A DNA stretch of 64,000 nucleotides from Astragalus membranaceus (taxonomy: Eukaryota; Streptophyta; Magnoliopsida; Fabales; Fabaceae). Positions 45,054 to 57,031 of the stretch are shown here, one piece after another (the first letter of the stretch is position 1; each line of letters begins with the position of its first letter). The DNA is taken from assembly GCA_039519185.1 (NCBI GenBank), contig CM076849.1:84057289-84121288 (forward strand). Reading direction: 5' to 3'. The notes under the pieces were generated by a model. It ran no database searches. It saw only the letters and a list, made by a program, of their open reading frames with translations, and was not told the DNA's origin. Both the position numbers and the translations under genes were made by a program.

Positions 45054-47898
45054 GGTAGCGATCGAAAAATCCAGGAGAGGATTCCTCGGAGTTCGAAAAT
45101 GAAGTCGCCACCAATGTTTAATTATAAGGGAAAACATTATTAAATCCCTTTGGTTCGGATAAGGGTCTTGAAACCAGATTTGGGTTCGAGAGTCGTTTAT
45201 GCATGGGGAATGTGTTAACACCCCACCACATCCTTCCTAAGAAAGGTTACCTTCTAATTAGTTGTATGAAAATAATGTTAATTTTAAAAATGTTTATTTT
45301 ACCCTTTTAGTGTGAATTAAAAAGGAAAAAAAGACTTAATAAAAATATTTATTTTTTGTGCTTGACGGGAGTGGGCCCCCGCTCCGACGTATCTCTAGGT
45401 GCGATGGAGAAATCAAAGCTACGTAGTTCTTGGGTAGAAAAAGTTTGTTTGTTGGTGTCTTTTTATTTTGGGGTTTTAGAACTCTTGATCCATACGGTTC
45501 ATTCGTCTTAAAACAATGATAACCCGGCCGTACGACCGACTTAATCCCCTATTTCGAAAATAAGATTTTTTAGTTTTTGGAAGAAAATGATTTTATGTAT
45601 AGAGTGATGTGATGTTATTTGAATAGGTATTTTAGGACTCTTGAGCCGTACGACCCATTCATCCTAAAACGATGACTAACCCGGCCGTACGGCCGACTTA
45701 ATCCCCCTATTTTGAAAAATAGGATTTTTATTTTTGGAGGAAGATGATTTGTGTATTTGCATTTTTGGCATTATTCATTTTTAATAGGTATTTTAGGACT
45801 CTTGAACCGTACGACTCGTTCATCCTAGGACTCTTGAACCGGTCGACTTAGTCCTCTAAAAAAAATGAAATAACGAGGTGGTTTGTAAAAATAAAAGAAG
45901 GATGCAATTATCAGAAAGGGGGTTGGATTATTAAATAGGGGGTGCAGTTAGTGAGACCACCGCGTTTCAGGTTTACAAGCCCACGAATTTTGGGCTTTAA
46001 AAGGGGGTGCGTGAATTAAAAACGGTGGTGCAGGAAGTAATCTGGTTAAAAATAAAATTAAAATAAAATTAAACCTAGATTATATAAGGCGTTGTACTTT
46101 TTAGAAACCCTAATTCCCATCTTCTACAATTCTCCAGCGCCGCTGGTTCTTTGAGAGAGAGAAAAACGAAAATTTTAAGGAGAGGGAGAGAGAAGATTTT
46201 GGTGAGAGAGAGAGATGGGGAAGACGATCGAGAGAGGGAAGAAACGAGAGGGAGGGAAGGAGACCGGTGTGCGTTGCGATGGTGAAGTGGTGGTTTCCAT
46301 CGGAGCTCGACGGTGGTGGGTTGTCTACGGCGAGCGACAACGTCAGTGAAAGAAAGGAAGGCGACGGTGGAGAGAGAGAGGATGCGACGACAGAGGGCGA
46401 GAAGGCGGTGCTGCTACGGTGCTGACCGGACGTCTCGTGGCCGGCGACGATGCTGCTGCGGTACTGCTTTGTTCGCGGTGAGAACGAGAAGGCTTTGATG
46501 TGGTGAGGGTTGTACGCGAAGAGACGGCGGCTATGGGTGGTTCACGGCCAACGGCCACCGTCTACGGTGGCCGGAATCTATGAGGTGAGTCCTACTATGT
46601 TTTTTTTGTTTCCTTTTCGGTTCCATTACCTTCTTCTTTTCTACTTCTTATTTTTTGATTTCTCTGATTTTTGACTCTTCTCTTCTACTCTATTTTTCTG
46701 AGTTGTTTTTTTTTTCTTTCCTATTTCTAATTAAACCAAAGCCTATTGCTAGTTTTGTTTTGTTCTTGGTTCGATCTTCCTCCTAATTTCTATTTTCCGG
46801 TTGTTACTGATTCTAAACCATATTACCGAGCTTCATTCAAAAATAACCCTAATTTATGTCTGTTTTGTTACTGAGTTCATCTTAGAGGAAACAGAAAACT
46901 GACCCTCATTTATTCTTCACATATCTCAGCTTTATTACATATTTCAAAAAAAACTGTACTTTAACTTGGTTTTGGTTTAATCAACCTAATCTGTTCACGA
47001 CCTAAATAATGTTTTTTTACTTTTTAATCTGTTTCAGAAACATAATAGGTAATATACTAATAATCAGAAACAGCTATTGAATCACTACATGAACATTGAA
47101 CTACCTTACTTCAAAAAAAACTCGTCTAATCTAAGTATTAACATGGTCATAACAGAATAAAAAAAAGCAAGGATCAACCTTTATTCCAGCTTCAGAAACA
47201 GTCTTCTTTTGCTTACTGCTTGCTGCTGCTATTACTTTGTTTCAGAAATCTCTGATGCTTTGTGGCTAGGGTTTCTGTGAAACCCTAAATTTTGCTCTGA
47301 ATTTCGTATGAATTTTCTCAGTTTTTTTCTCTCAATTTTTGTGTCCTTTTCACTGTTACTATTCCCTCGTATTTATAGTGAAAACTGTGGTGTAGGTGGG
47401 GTGCTAATGCAGCAGAGCAAAACTCAATAGAGGACAAAAGCATAACAGTTGAGGAAAAAAAATAGAGCGGCAAGGGAGTCTACGCGTTGGTGTTCTGGTG
47501 CTGAAAAGTTTTTGCCTAAGATGAGAAAAGCAAAAAGATAAGGACAAAGCATATTGAACCTCATTCTCAAAATGTTTCTTAACTAGGGCAACAAGAAGGC
47601 AGCAAGGCAGCAACGCCTATCCCTTTCCTTTTGATTTTATTTGTTTTTCCATTTTTTTGTTAAGAGAGAGAAAAAATTATAATTATTAGTAAATTAAAAT
47701 AACAATAAATAACGAGCACCAAAATAGACATGCGTACACGACAAGAAGCGAACATGTGCGCGCAACGAGAATAAAATGCGTACACGATTAGAAATAACAC
47801 ACGCGTAGAACGAGACATTTTTTTTGGTCTTTTCAAAAATGAGAAAAATACTCGTCAAAATACCCAATTAATCCACCGGACAAAATTTGGGTATAACA
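45054..47898 (-). repeat. 3' LTR of an Ogre/Tat-like element
   Basis: On the minus strand it starts TGTTATACCCAAATTTTG and ends TTTTTCGATCGCTAC with the final bases altered (CC rather than CA). It is the same family as the solo LTR at 28062-30962. It contains CCGGCCGTACGACCGACTTA (about 45525) and CCGGCCGTACGGCCGACTTA (about 45676), a repeated palindrome block. Immediately inside it (47899-47912) is the polypurine tract, TAAAGAGGGGCAAC on the minus strand, which proves it is the 3' LTR. Confidence 0.85.
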
Positions 47899-48089
47899 GT
47901 TGCCCCTCTTTATTTATATTCCGTAGAGAAAATGAAAGGTTTTCAAGATTTCATTGTAGGAATAGAAATAAAGATACCACGAACGTTAATTTTGTCCGAT
48001 CAGTTGGAAAGTTAGGAGTTTTGAGAATTTACAGATAGCGGTTAACACTTGGCGTGTTAATGAAAAAGCAATAAAGAAGGATCATTGGG

Positions 48090-48545
48090 GATCTGAAGGA
48101 CCGATTGGTCTGAAGTACTGATTAGTCTGAAGGATCGCTGCCTAGAAGTGTTGGCATAATGATCTGAAGGTCTAACTCGCAGTCGATGCTTGGGTTCATT
48201 GATTTGAATTAGACTGAAGGACCGATTGGTCTGAACGGTTGACTGGGCCTGATGGACCAAAATGGTCTGATGGACCGCAACTAGCTATGGTATTGGTATA
48301 ACGGTCTGAGGGTGACCTACGTCGGGCGGTCGTGAGGGTCAAGATCAGATCTAGAACTGATATGTTGACCACGAAGGATTTATGCTACGTCTTAGGCAGA
48401 CACAGCTAATCTGAAGGACTTGTTTGTCTGAAGGATCCGTCGGGCTTAGTGGCGACGTATTGATCTGAAGGTGCAACTCGGAGTCGGCATTTTGATGCGT
48501 TGACCCGAACTGAACTAAAGGACCGATTTGGTCTGAAGGATCTTT
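48090..48545. repeat. Diverged interspersed repeat CTGAAGGACCGATTGGTCTG
   Basis: The phrase or parts of it (GAAGGACCGATTGGTCTGAA, GATGGACCAAAATGGTCTGA, AAAGGACCGATTTGGTCTGA) recur about ten times. GGACC...GGTC forms a short dyad in most copies (GACCGATTGGTC, GACCAAAATGGTC, GACCGATTTGGTC). Confidence 0.7.
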
Positions 48546-48665
48546 GGTAGACTATGTGCTAACTCTGCGATCTGGTGAATGATATACGATTCAACGCTCT
48601 TCGCATTGACTTAAAAATTGGAAGTGATAAGGATCGACACTTGAAGTCGATTGGAGAGCCACAGA

Positions 48666-48667
<2 letters not shown>

Positions 48668-48739
<72 letters not shown>
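48668..48739. repeat. (AT)n microsatellite
   Basis: Uninterrupted TA repeat of about 72 bp. Confidence 0.95.
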
Positions 48740-48740
<1 letters not shown>

Positions 48741-49458
48741 GTATGCATCTGTAATGACTGATTTTAATTGGAATGATGAATGAAATATAATGGATGACTT
48801 TTTCTTTTTGCTTCTCTTTTTTTTGCTTTTCTTTTTGGGCTTTTCTCTTTTTTTTTACCGGTCTCGCCAACTCGCTAGACTCCTGGTGTAAGACACGAGG
48901 GTCATCCAGAGCAGTGGTGTAGCTAGATCGAAGCACGGGTTATCATGATTCGTCGTTGAAGTGATCATGCATGTATTTATCCTCTTTGCAAATTTATTTA
49001 TGAGAGATCATCTCCTTTCTGTGATTTTTTAGAAATTTCGTAATGATTGTAATGCTTTTAATCATGCTACATGTTTCACAATTCAATATCATCTACCATA
49101 AAACATCATTTTAAAACAGACAGGGGAACAAGAGACAAAGAAAGTGTATGATATTCAAATGGAAGCCAAGTGCGCAGAAGATCACGCCGACTGAAGATTA
49201 CATTGGGAGTTTAAGCTAAAAACAAAAGAAAGAAAAAGAAAGAACATATCTCTTGATTGTTTGTATCCTTTGAAGTAACGATGCCAACCGCCCATACACA
49301 TAACCTTGACCACTCATCATCCACTTTCGGAGGTGTCGGTTGCTTTAGTATCTGTTCAAAGTCCAACTTTCTGACCCTAATTTTTGCCTGGATCGCTCTT
49401 TAGAGTTTTCAATCCACCGGGTCGCTCTAATTTTAGCCTAGGCCTCCCTTTCGGGTTT

Positions 49459-50447
49459 TCAACCTAGCGAGCTTATTTTTGCTTGGCTCATATTTCTCTG
49501 GGCATAGTACTTCTTAACTGCATCTGAGTTCACCAGGAGTGGGAGGTCTTCACCATCCATTTTTATGAGAATTAAGGCTCCTCCATAGAATGTTTTCTTT
49601 ACCAGATAAGGTCCTTCATAATTAGGGGTCCATTTCCCACGGGAATCTTTTTGGATAGGCAATATTTTCTTGAGCACGAGATCTCCTTCTTGAAACTGCC
49701 AGGGACGAACTTTCTTTTCATAAGCCTTCTTCATTCTTTGCTGATACAACTGCCCACGACACAAAGCAACTACTCTCTTTTCCTCGATGAGATTCAATTG
49801 ATTCAGCGAGCTTGAACTGCTTCCAATTAGCACCCTCTGAGAGGGTATTTCAACTTCGATGGGAAGAACTGCTTCCATCCCATATACTAGTGAGAACGGG
49901 GTTGCCCCTGTTGATGTGCGAACTGAGGTCCGATACCCATGCAAGGCGAAAGGGAGGAGTTATTCTTTTGCATAATCTTCTTTATATTCTTGTTTATCCC
50001 TTCGACTGCCCCATTCATCTTTGGACGGTACGAGGAGGAGTTATGGTCTTGAATTTTGAAGTCGTCACAAAGATCTTTCATCATTTTGTTGTTCAGGTTA
50101 GTCCCATTATCCGTGATGATCTTATTTGGAAGGCCGTAACGGCAGACCAAATCTCTTTTTATGAACTTGACAACTACAGATTTCTTTACACTGGCATAAG
50201 AAGCGGCCTCAACCCATTTGGTGAAATAATCGATAGAAACCAAAATGAAGCGATGCCCATTTGATGCCTTAGGTTCGATGGGACCAATGACATCCATCCC
50301 CCACATTGAGAATGTCCATGGTGCTGTTAAGACATTCAAAGAAGCAGGTGGCAGATGAATGTTATCACCGTAGACTTGACACTTGTGGCATTTCCTCACA
50401 TAGTTAAAGCAGTCGGTCTCCATTGACAACCAGTAGTAGCCAGCCCT
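49459..50447 (-). pseudogene. Ogre/Tat-like integrase, truncated and frameshifted
   Basis: On the minus strand: the end of the zinc-binding region (KCHKCQ, about 50390), the catalytic core with GMDVIGPIEPKASNGH, TDNGTNLNN and NGAVEGINKNIKKI supplying the D, D and E positions, and then the C-terminal part (TGATPFSLVYGMEAVLP, WQFQEGDLVLKK, YEGPYLVKK, ending about 49459). Between core and C-terminal part near 49950 a small deletion changes the frame. The N-terminal side is cut at 50447 by the older Athila-like element. Integrase inserts element cDNA into chromosomes. The core wording is that of the Tat/Ogre branch. Confidence 0.85.
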
Positions 50448-51891
50448 TGTTGTGCGAAAAGTAGACGTGCAAGTATACACAATCGCAACAAGTAATACAT
50501 TGATAAAATAGAGATCGTTCCCACAGGGATTGGAATTAATCTAATAGTTTAAGCAATTAGCAAATTAGTGGAACATGTTAAGTGACAAATAAAAGTGTGG
50601 AGTTGTAAACATAATGGTTTATAATAAAACAGTATTGAATTGAAAGTATTTAAGAGTGAGTTGGATGGCTCATTTGTATGTAAATTCCCAAGAGTAGTGT
50701 TCTATAATATGAGACGCCGTAGCGTTAAGCGCTGAAGCGTTACAGAATCAATAGACACTGTAGCGTCATGGTGGCGTTCCTTTCAGTCACTTTCGTCAGG
50801 GCTATGTTACAAGACTCCTATGTCTAGGCTCTAAATAAGTTTTACCCCTGTATATTAAGTTCATACAACATTTACCTTATGAACTATTACTTCCCTATGT
50901 CTAGGGTTAAGTACACTTCATTTAAATGTCTTTAAATGGTTTTTCGTTCATATCATTCCTTGAGCTCTCTTCGTGAACCATGTCTGTACCCACGAAGCCC
51001 CCTTATTCTAGTTGATCATTCCCAAAACAAGGTTGAAAGCATTATAACGCAAGGAATGAAACGCAAACGTCATAATATTATATAAAAGCTACTCAAGGTT
51101 CATTACAAACTAAGAAAAATCCAACTACATAGTGATTTAGCTCATGATAAGCTTCATCAAAGCAATATAAACAAACAAGCTTATATTACCGTAGGTAGAA
51201 AAGAGGAGAATGGTTGCAAAAGATGCACTCCAAGAATCCCAAGTCATATACGTTGGATGAAGCTATGGCGTGAGCAAACCTTGAATGAAATCTAAAAACT
51301 ATACTAAAAAATAAAAGCTTCAAGAGTGGAATAACAATGGAGGAAGACTAAATTGTCAATATAGTTTTCTCTATGTTAAAACTCTCTCTATCTTCGCGCG
51401 TGTCTTTTATGAAGATGATGGACTAGATATATCTCCCCTAATAGATATCTTAAAAATTAGATATTATCCCAATTATCCATAAAGCCACTTTACAAAAAGG
51501 GGTGATGATTAAAATCACCAACTATCACATGTGCTTCAATTAGGAGGCGCCAAGTGTATTATTGCATCCACTTGGAGGCTGAAATATCATGCTGAGAAGA
51601 AGAAGATCAGATTGGTGACTCATCACTCAGCAAGTGGCTTCACAAATATCCAAGTGCTCAACGCTCCATAACGCTGTAGCGGTTACTGCTGGCCTACCGC
51701 TGCAGCACTCAGGAAAAACATCAATATATTCACAAAGGCACCTATTATGCCCAATATTTAGGAAATCAAGCCTAAACTTATATTTATGCATTCAATCACA
51801 TATTTACATGTTAAAGCACTAAAATTACTTGAGAACACACTTTGATTTACGTATTAAGAGCATAAATAACACATATAAATATGAGTTATCA
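50448..51891 (-). repeat. 3' LTR of an older Athila-like element
   Basis: Homologous over its length to the LTRs at 51919 and 62223 but diverged (shared CAAGTATACAC, GAGATCGTTCCCAC, TAAGTAC..). On the minus strand it starts TGATAACTCAT and ends GCACAACA. It is followed by the polypurine tract CAAACTTA/TAAGTTTGGGGGTG (51892-51905), so it is a 3' LTR. Its internal region continues to 51918, jumps over the young element, and resumes at 63588. It is inserted into the Ogre/Tat-like integrase. It carries CGCTGTAGCG-type words (50730-50770, 51662-51710). Confidence 0.8.
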
Positions 51892-51918
51892 CACCCCCAA
51901 ACTTAAACCATTGCTTGT

Positions 51919-53298
51919 TGTTGTGTGAAAACTTAGTGCAAGTATACACTGTCTTAACAAGTAATAAAGGGTAAATGAGATCGTTCCCACGAGGAATTTA
52001 GCTAAATACAAGAGTTTAATTTTGCTAACAAATTAGTGAATAAAGTAAAGGACACACAAATTTTGGGTAACATAAACAGTAAAGGTAAATGGAAATGGTG
52101 ATTAAGATTCAGTGATGAGAACAAGCTGAGATGCATTCACTTCAGTAACTTCATTAATATGCTATTAAGGGTATATTCAATACTGCAGCATTAGGTGCTG
52201 CAGCAATAAGACGTTATTCTCTCGAATACTTTACACTAGGTTTTCCTTGCAAGAGTTTATCTCTAAACCCTAAAGAAGTACCTCCTAGGCTGCTTGGACA
52301 CCGGCAGTAATCACCTTATGGGTTTTACCTTCCTATCTCTAGGGTTAAGCAAGGAGCATCAAGATCTCTCATTAATGCCCACTACCCATATTACCTTGTG
52401 AGATTAATTTACAAACCATCTCTGAATTTATAAATGCTATTTAGAATAGACGGCCAATCCTACTCTAAAATGGAAATATTATCACGCACAAGGTAAAATG
52501 CACAACATTAAATATACTTCATAAATAGCACAAAAAAATCTAGTTACTTCAGATCCAGCATCTCAACTATGAGAAGTTAGCTCATATTGAGCTTACAAAA
52601 CATGGAAAACAACTTAAACAAGAGAGTAGAAGTCATATTACAAATTCCAACGGAAGAAATGATACTATTGAGATGAAACAGTGAAGGAGCTCCAATAGTA
52701 ACAATGGAGATCTGATCCAGCTCTTCTAGTACGATCCTCCAAGAGAAATGTAACTCCAAGTGATGCTGTCGCAATGGTCTCAGCAATGAAGCTTGTGGGT
52801 AACAATGGTGAGCTAAGCACGCTATGAGGAGCTATCTCTATACTTTCTCGTGACGGCAGAGCATGCAAATGAAGAAGGAGGAATGTCCTTATATAGTGTC
52901 CCCTTGCACGCAACCCTAGAATGAGGGCCCTTTAAGGAAATGCGTCCTAGAATCGAGGGCAATCATGGGAATTCCTCAATAGGAAATATTTTTCCGTGCC
53001 ATACAGCTCTGACACCTGTCCCTGCCTTAACTTCCGTGTTTTCCGCATTCTCCTTGAGCTTTCTCTCTCAACTTTCGCAAATCCCCTGTTGCGCTCGCAC
53101 CTATTGCTGCAGCACTGACACTAAATACAATTAAATGCACTAAGGGCATCAAAATGCCCAAATTAAACCAAATCATTCCTGCACCATTATTTCTGACCAA
53201 AACACTTATTTACACACTAATTAACACAACAAGTTTATTAACTTACTAGAATTCAAGCTAAAAAGGCAAGTAATAACCATCATAAAGGATGGTTATCA
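51919..53298 (-). repeat. 3' LTR of the young Athila-like element
   Basis: 1380 bp. It has an extra 15 bp near 52190 (ACTGCAGCATTAGGTGCTGC context) compared with its partner, a second copy of the TGCTGCAGCA-type word. The adjacent polypurine tract on the minus strand is CAAGTTTGGGGGTG (53299-53312). Confidence 0.92.
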
Positions 53299-53312
53299 CA
53301 CCCCCAAACTTG

Positions 53313-54502
53313 AATCGTTGCTTGTCCTCAAGCAATGACACTTGACACAGGCAAGCACAACTGTTAATAAGCAATCACAGCCAATGAATTAATTCCAAAA
53401 TGAAGCACAAAGAAGAATCAAGCTGAGCATCAACTTTCAGACTATCACTCAATTTCAACCCTTCTGAATAATGAGTTCCCTAGCTTATTCCTGCTCAAAA
53501 GTGTGTGTGTGACACTTTACTTAGTTCAGACCATAGCAAAGTTCAAGATTTCACTTAGCTAAGACATAGAGAAGTTTTCTTTTGGGAAAGCTAAAAATTT
53601 TTTTCAAAAAGAAGGACAGACTAACAATTCATGCTCAGAAAGGGGGGTTGAGCTTGACTAAGGGCTTTGATGCAGCAATCCAGAACTTTTAAGGCAGTGC
53701 ACTTATTCATTCCTAACATTAACATTGCTACAGCATCAGCTGCTGCAGCATTACAGACTCAGAATTATACTTTGCTCAGACTTTTGACTTGATTTTGTAC
53801 TGCAATGCCTTTATTTCCATTTTTTTTGACATTAGGCAATTGCAGCATATTAAACAATTATTTACAGACACTGGTGCTTTGCACCTTCATTCAAAATTAA
53901 TTCAGACAGCCTAAACTATGTGCACATAACTCAGCATTGCTGCAGCAGGGGTTGCTGCAGCTCTGCATTCCTTCATGCTTTGCCTTAATATATCTCAGAG
54001 AACCCCCAAACTTAGTTTCTTATGCTGTCCTAAGTTTTTAGTAGAAATTTAGCAGTTCCCTAGGTCTACCAACTCTAGCCTAGTTTCAGATCATCTCTAA
54101 TTTACTAAGTTCCTACCTAAGCTCATGTTTAAGTGTAGGAGCAGAAGTAAACTAGTTCACTCACTAAACAGGGGTGTAATCACTCATTTCTTACCATATC
54201 ATCACTAAGTTTTTGCTCCACTCAACCTCTAAAATTTTAAAATTCATTCACTTTTATTTGCTTGCATTAACAGAGTAGGCCAAGTGTGTAGCTTCCCTCC
54301 CACTTAGGACTGGGCAGTGACCTCACTGCACTTAAACTAAAGGGAGAAAACTACAGGACAGCAAATAGAACGCAATAGGAACAGACTACACATAAAATGA
54401 ACCACAATAAAAACAGAAACAAGTTTATTTGAACAGCACACACTAAAGCAGAACAGAAATTAAAAGCATACTAAAACAATACTAAAATTGGAACATATGA
54501 GA
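53313..54502 (-). other. Athila-like 3' non-coding region
   Basis: Between the env-position ORF and the polypurine tract. No coding frame of note. It contains TGCTGCAGCA-type words (about 53735 and 53937). Confidence 0.6.
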
Positions 54503-56521
54503 TTAGGGTGCAGGAGTTCCTGGTTTAGTTCTGGGGCTGGCACGCACTGGAGTACTCTTTCCTTGCTTCTTGGATGCAGGCCTGGAAGATTTAGCCTCAG
54601 ATGGCTTTGGGACATTCGTGGTTTCTGTTGCTGCAGCAGTGGGATGCTGCAGCACTGATCCTGTATCTGCAACAACAGGACCAGCATCAGAAACACTTGC
54701 CTTCTTTTGGGCAAGCACAAATTCCCTAGCCTCTTTGGCTTTCTTTGCAGCTTCAGCCTTCATCCTATCAGCAGATGCCTTAGCTATGGCCTCATTTGCT
54801 GCAGCATTAGCGATTCCTTGCATGATTGCAGCAATTACGGAGTTATCTTCATTCTCAGGCAACACAGGTCTTGCTTCCTCATTGATCCTAGCTTCCTCAG
54901 GTACCCTCTCAGTCTTCCTTTTCTTGGTAATTCTCTTCGTCCTTTTCTGTTTAGGTGATACCAGCATTTCGGAACATGCTGCAGCATCAGCTGTTGCTGC
55001 AGCATCAGGAATAGCAGTGACAGATGGCACATCAGGAGTGGTCTGGGTGGCAGGTGTTTGAGGTGGAGGGGTAGGTGTTTTGGGCTGAGGTTGGGGTTCA
55101 GGAGTAGGTGATTTTGGTGGTGGTTGGCTTTGTTCAGTGGTGGTTGCAGGTAGGGGGTCATCAAGGGGAGCATTGGGATCTTCCTCAGTCTTAGAAGAAG
55201 TATCACTTCCATCAACCTCTGCACTTTCTTGACCATTCTCTTCTTCTTCACCTTCCATTTCATCATGCTCTTCCTCCTCTTCAGACGTATCAGGGTCCTC
55301 CTCATCACTTTCCTTATTCAACTCCTCCATGATCTCCTTGTACTGGTCTTTCTCCTCCTCACTAAGTGATTCATCATCTGATTCTAGCATGTCCTCTTCA
55401 TCCACTGGCTCATTCTGTTTCTTCTTTCCTTTCTTTATTTCTTGCCTCTTCCTCTTCTTTTCAACTACCACTTCTGGCTCAGCTTCCATATTCACCTCTT
55501 TTTCCACAGCTTCGGGTTCCATACAGTCATCTTCAAGCACCCATTCTGGAAATGTAGGTGCTTCCACAGCAGATAGCTCTTTCACATTAGCAGCTAGCAC
55601 CGTACCTAACCAATCCTGCTGTTTCTTCATAAATTCCCAAACAGCCCGCTGCTGCAGCATGAATTGTGGCAGCATAGTGGGATCACCAGATGCTGCCGCA
55701 ATATTCTTATCTCTTAGCACTGTAGGAAATGCAGCCATGGGGAAACTTTTCTGCTCTCCCAGAATTTCAACACCAGCATTTATACACAGAGAGGTTATCA
55801 GGCAAGGGAAAAACAAATAACCTGCAGTTTTACCTTTGCAAATCATGATTTCCCTACAGATCAACCTTCCAATATCAGCATTCTTTTTGGTCAGAATAGC
55901 ATCCAGCAGCATCATCCTTTCTTTCTCTAAGTTGGTGGCATGAGAGGTGGGCAGAAGGGACTGTTTGATGAAGTTGAACCAGACCTTTGCATCATGAGTC
56001 AAATATTGCCTCTTGATCTTAAATTCATTAGCACTGCATGGTTCCCATGGTGTTCCTGGTAGCAAAATAGTTCTCTTCACTCCTTCCATCTCTTTCTTTC
56101 TCCAATTAGCAACAGCATTCCCGAAGGCAGGACTATGGAAATCTAACCCATAGCTTGCATTGATTGCTAGGGAGTCAAAATCCACAGCCACCCCGCGCAC
56201 CTTAGACACAAATCGCTGCTTTCCATCCTTCGGAGGTGGAATTCCTTCATAAAATTCACGAACTACAGAAGCGTAGAAGAACTTAGGGTGCTGCACCAAT
56301 TTTTCCCAGCCTAGTGCGCTCACAATGGATGTGAACGCAATAGAAGCTCCTTTCAATTCGAGACCTCGTTCTGCCCAGAAATTCATGTTCTGAAACTTCT
56401 CAGCCTCGCTCACTTCTTGATTTTTGAAACTTCTTCTTCGCAATTGGGTTGATTCACCACGACCAGGGTTTGATTGGTGTTTGCCAGAGGATTTGGAAGC
56501 ACTAGCCTTGGTTCTAGTCAT
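54503..56521 (-). CDS. Env-position ORF with putative plant transposon protein domain
   Basis: A fully open 672-codon frame starting MTRTKASASKSSGKHQ. Residues about 45-300 carry a conserved region (NMNFWAERGLELKG, FYASVVREFYEGIP, VRGVAVDFDSLAIN, GRLICREIMICKGK) like the domain annotated in legumes as a putative plant transposon protein. Then come a Lys/Arg cluster (KKRKRQEIKKGKKK, about 355-368), a long Glu/Asp-rich stretch (about 372-450), a Pro-rich stretch, a second basic cluster (KQKRTKRITKKRK), an Ala/Lys helix-like region and a basic Ser/Pro tail. I see no signal peptide or clear membrane segment, so it is not a typical envelope protein; the basic clusters suggest nuclear localisation. 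Alternative: a captured host-derived domain. Function unknown. It is the only unbroken large gene of the element. Confidence 0.8.
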   Translation of the reverse strand: MTRTKASASKSSGKHQSNPGRGESTQLRRRSFKNQEVSEAEKFQNMNFWAERGLELKGASIAFTSIVSALGWEKLVQHPKFFYASVVREFYEGIPPPKDGKQRFVSKVRGVAVDFDSLAINASYGLDFHSPAFGNAVANWRKKEMEGVKRTILLPGTPWEPCSANEFKIKRQYLTHDAKVWFNFIKQSLLPTSHATNLEKERMMLLDAILTKKNADIGRLICREIMICKGKTAGYLFFPCLITSLCINAGVEILGEQKSFPMAAFPTVLRDKNIAAASGDPTMLPQFMLQQRAVWEFMKKQQDWLGTVLAANVKELSAVEAPTFPEWVLEDDCMEPEAVEKEVNMEAEPEVVVEKKRKRQEIKKGKKKQNEPVDEEDMLESDDESLSEEEKDQYKEIMEELNKESDEEDPDTSEEEEEHDEMEGEEEENGQESAEVDGSDTSSKTEEDPNAPLDDPLPATTTEQSQPPPKSPTPEPQPQPKTPTPPPQTPATQTTPDVPSVTAIPDAAATADAAACSEMLVSPKQKRTKRITKKRKTERVPEEARINEEARPVLPENEDNSVIAAIMQGIANAAANEAIAKASADRMKAEAAKKAKEAREFVLAQKKASVSDAGPVVADTGSVLQHPTAAATETTNVPKPSEAKSSRPASKKQGKSTPVRASPRTKPGTPAP

Positions 56522-57031
56522 GGTGGATTTTGTGAGATTAGGGAAGAATTTGTGGAGAGGTTCAGGGACGGTTACGATGGGGGCTTTGAGAGAAAAGAGG
56601 TAGTTTCGGTGAGGAGATTGAATGGGAGTGGGTGGTTATAAGTAATGGGATGGGACGGTTTTATTGGGAAGGGGAGTTGCACGTTTTGCTTTTGCACATA
56701 GCCGTTGGGTCGTGGGGTATGTGGAGGGTTAGGATTGAGCGACAGGACGGTTTTCTGACTTGATTTGACCACTCGCTGATGACTCATCAGATCTTGGTAC
56801 CATAACTGCAATTATTTTATTACCGCATAACTGCTACTCACTGCTGCAGCAACATTGCTTTAAGCATTGCTGCAGCACTGCTTGCTGCCACACCCCCAAA
56901 CTTCAAATTTCCACACCATTCACCTGCAAAATAAACAAAAGACAACAACACACTGGTTTATTAGATTAAACTCTGGGCTGCCTCCCAGTAGCGCTTGGTT
57001 TAAGACTCCTCAGCCTGACTTCCTTTTCAGA
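56522..57031 (-). other. Spacer between integrase and the env-position ORF
   Basis: Non-coding. It includes TGCTGCAGCA words at about 56849 and 56869 and the probable leader of the downstream ORF. Confidence 0.55.

Larger units (their letters stand above)
47899..49458 (-). other. Ogre/Tat-like 3' non-coding region
   Basis: Lies between integrase and the polypurine tract. 48080-48545 is rich in diverged copies of CTGAAGGACCGATTGGTCTG. A pure (TA)n tract lies at 48668-48739. 49018-49065 resembles 23990-24040 (AAATTTCGTAATGATTGTAA type). No gene is seen. Confidence 0.6.

Noticed and set aside
48559..48936. 125-aa ORF with Tyr-Ile repeats
   Set aside because: Translation of the (AT)n microsatellite.
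55401..55820. ORFs antisense to the env-position ORF
   Set aside because: Shadow frames of the acidic Glu/Asp-rich coding stretch (Ser/Leu/Phe-rich in reverse).
54503..56521. Retroviral-type envelope protein
   Set aside because: Position fits, but there is no signal peptide, no transmembrane segment and long charged stretches.
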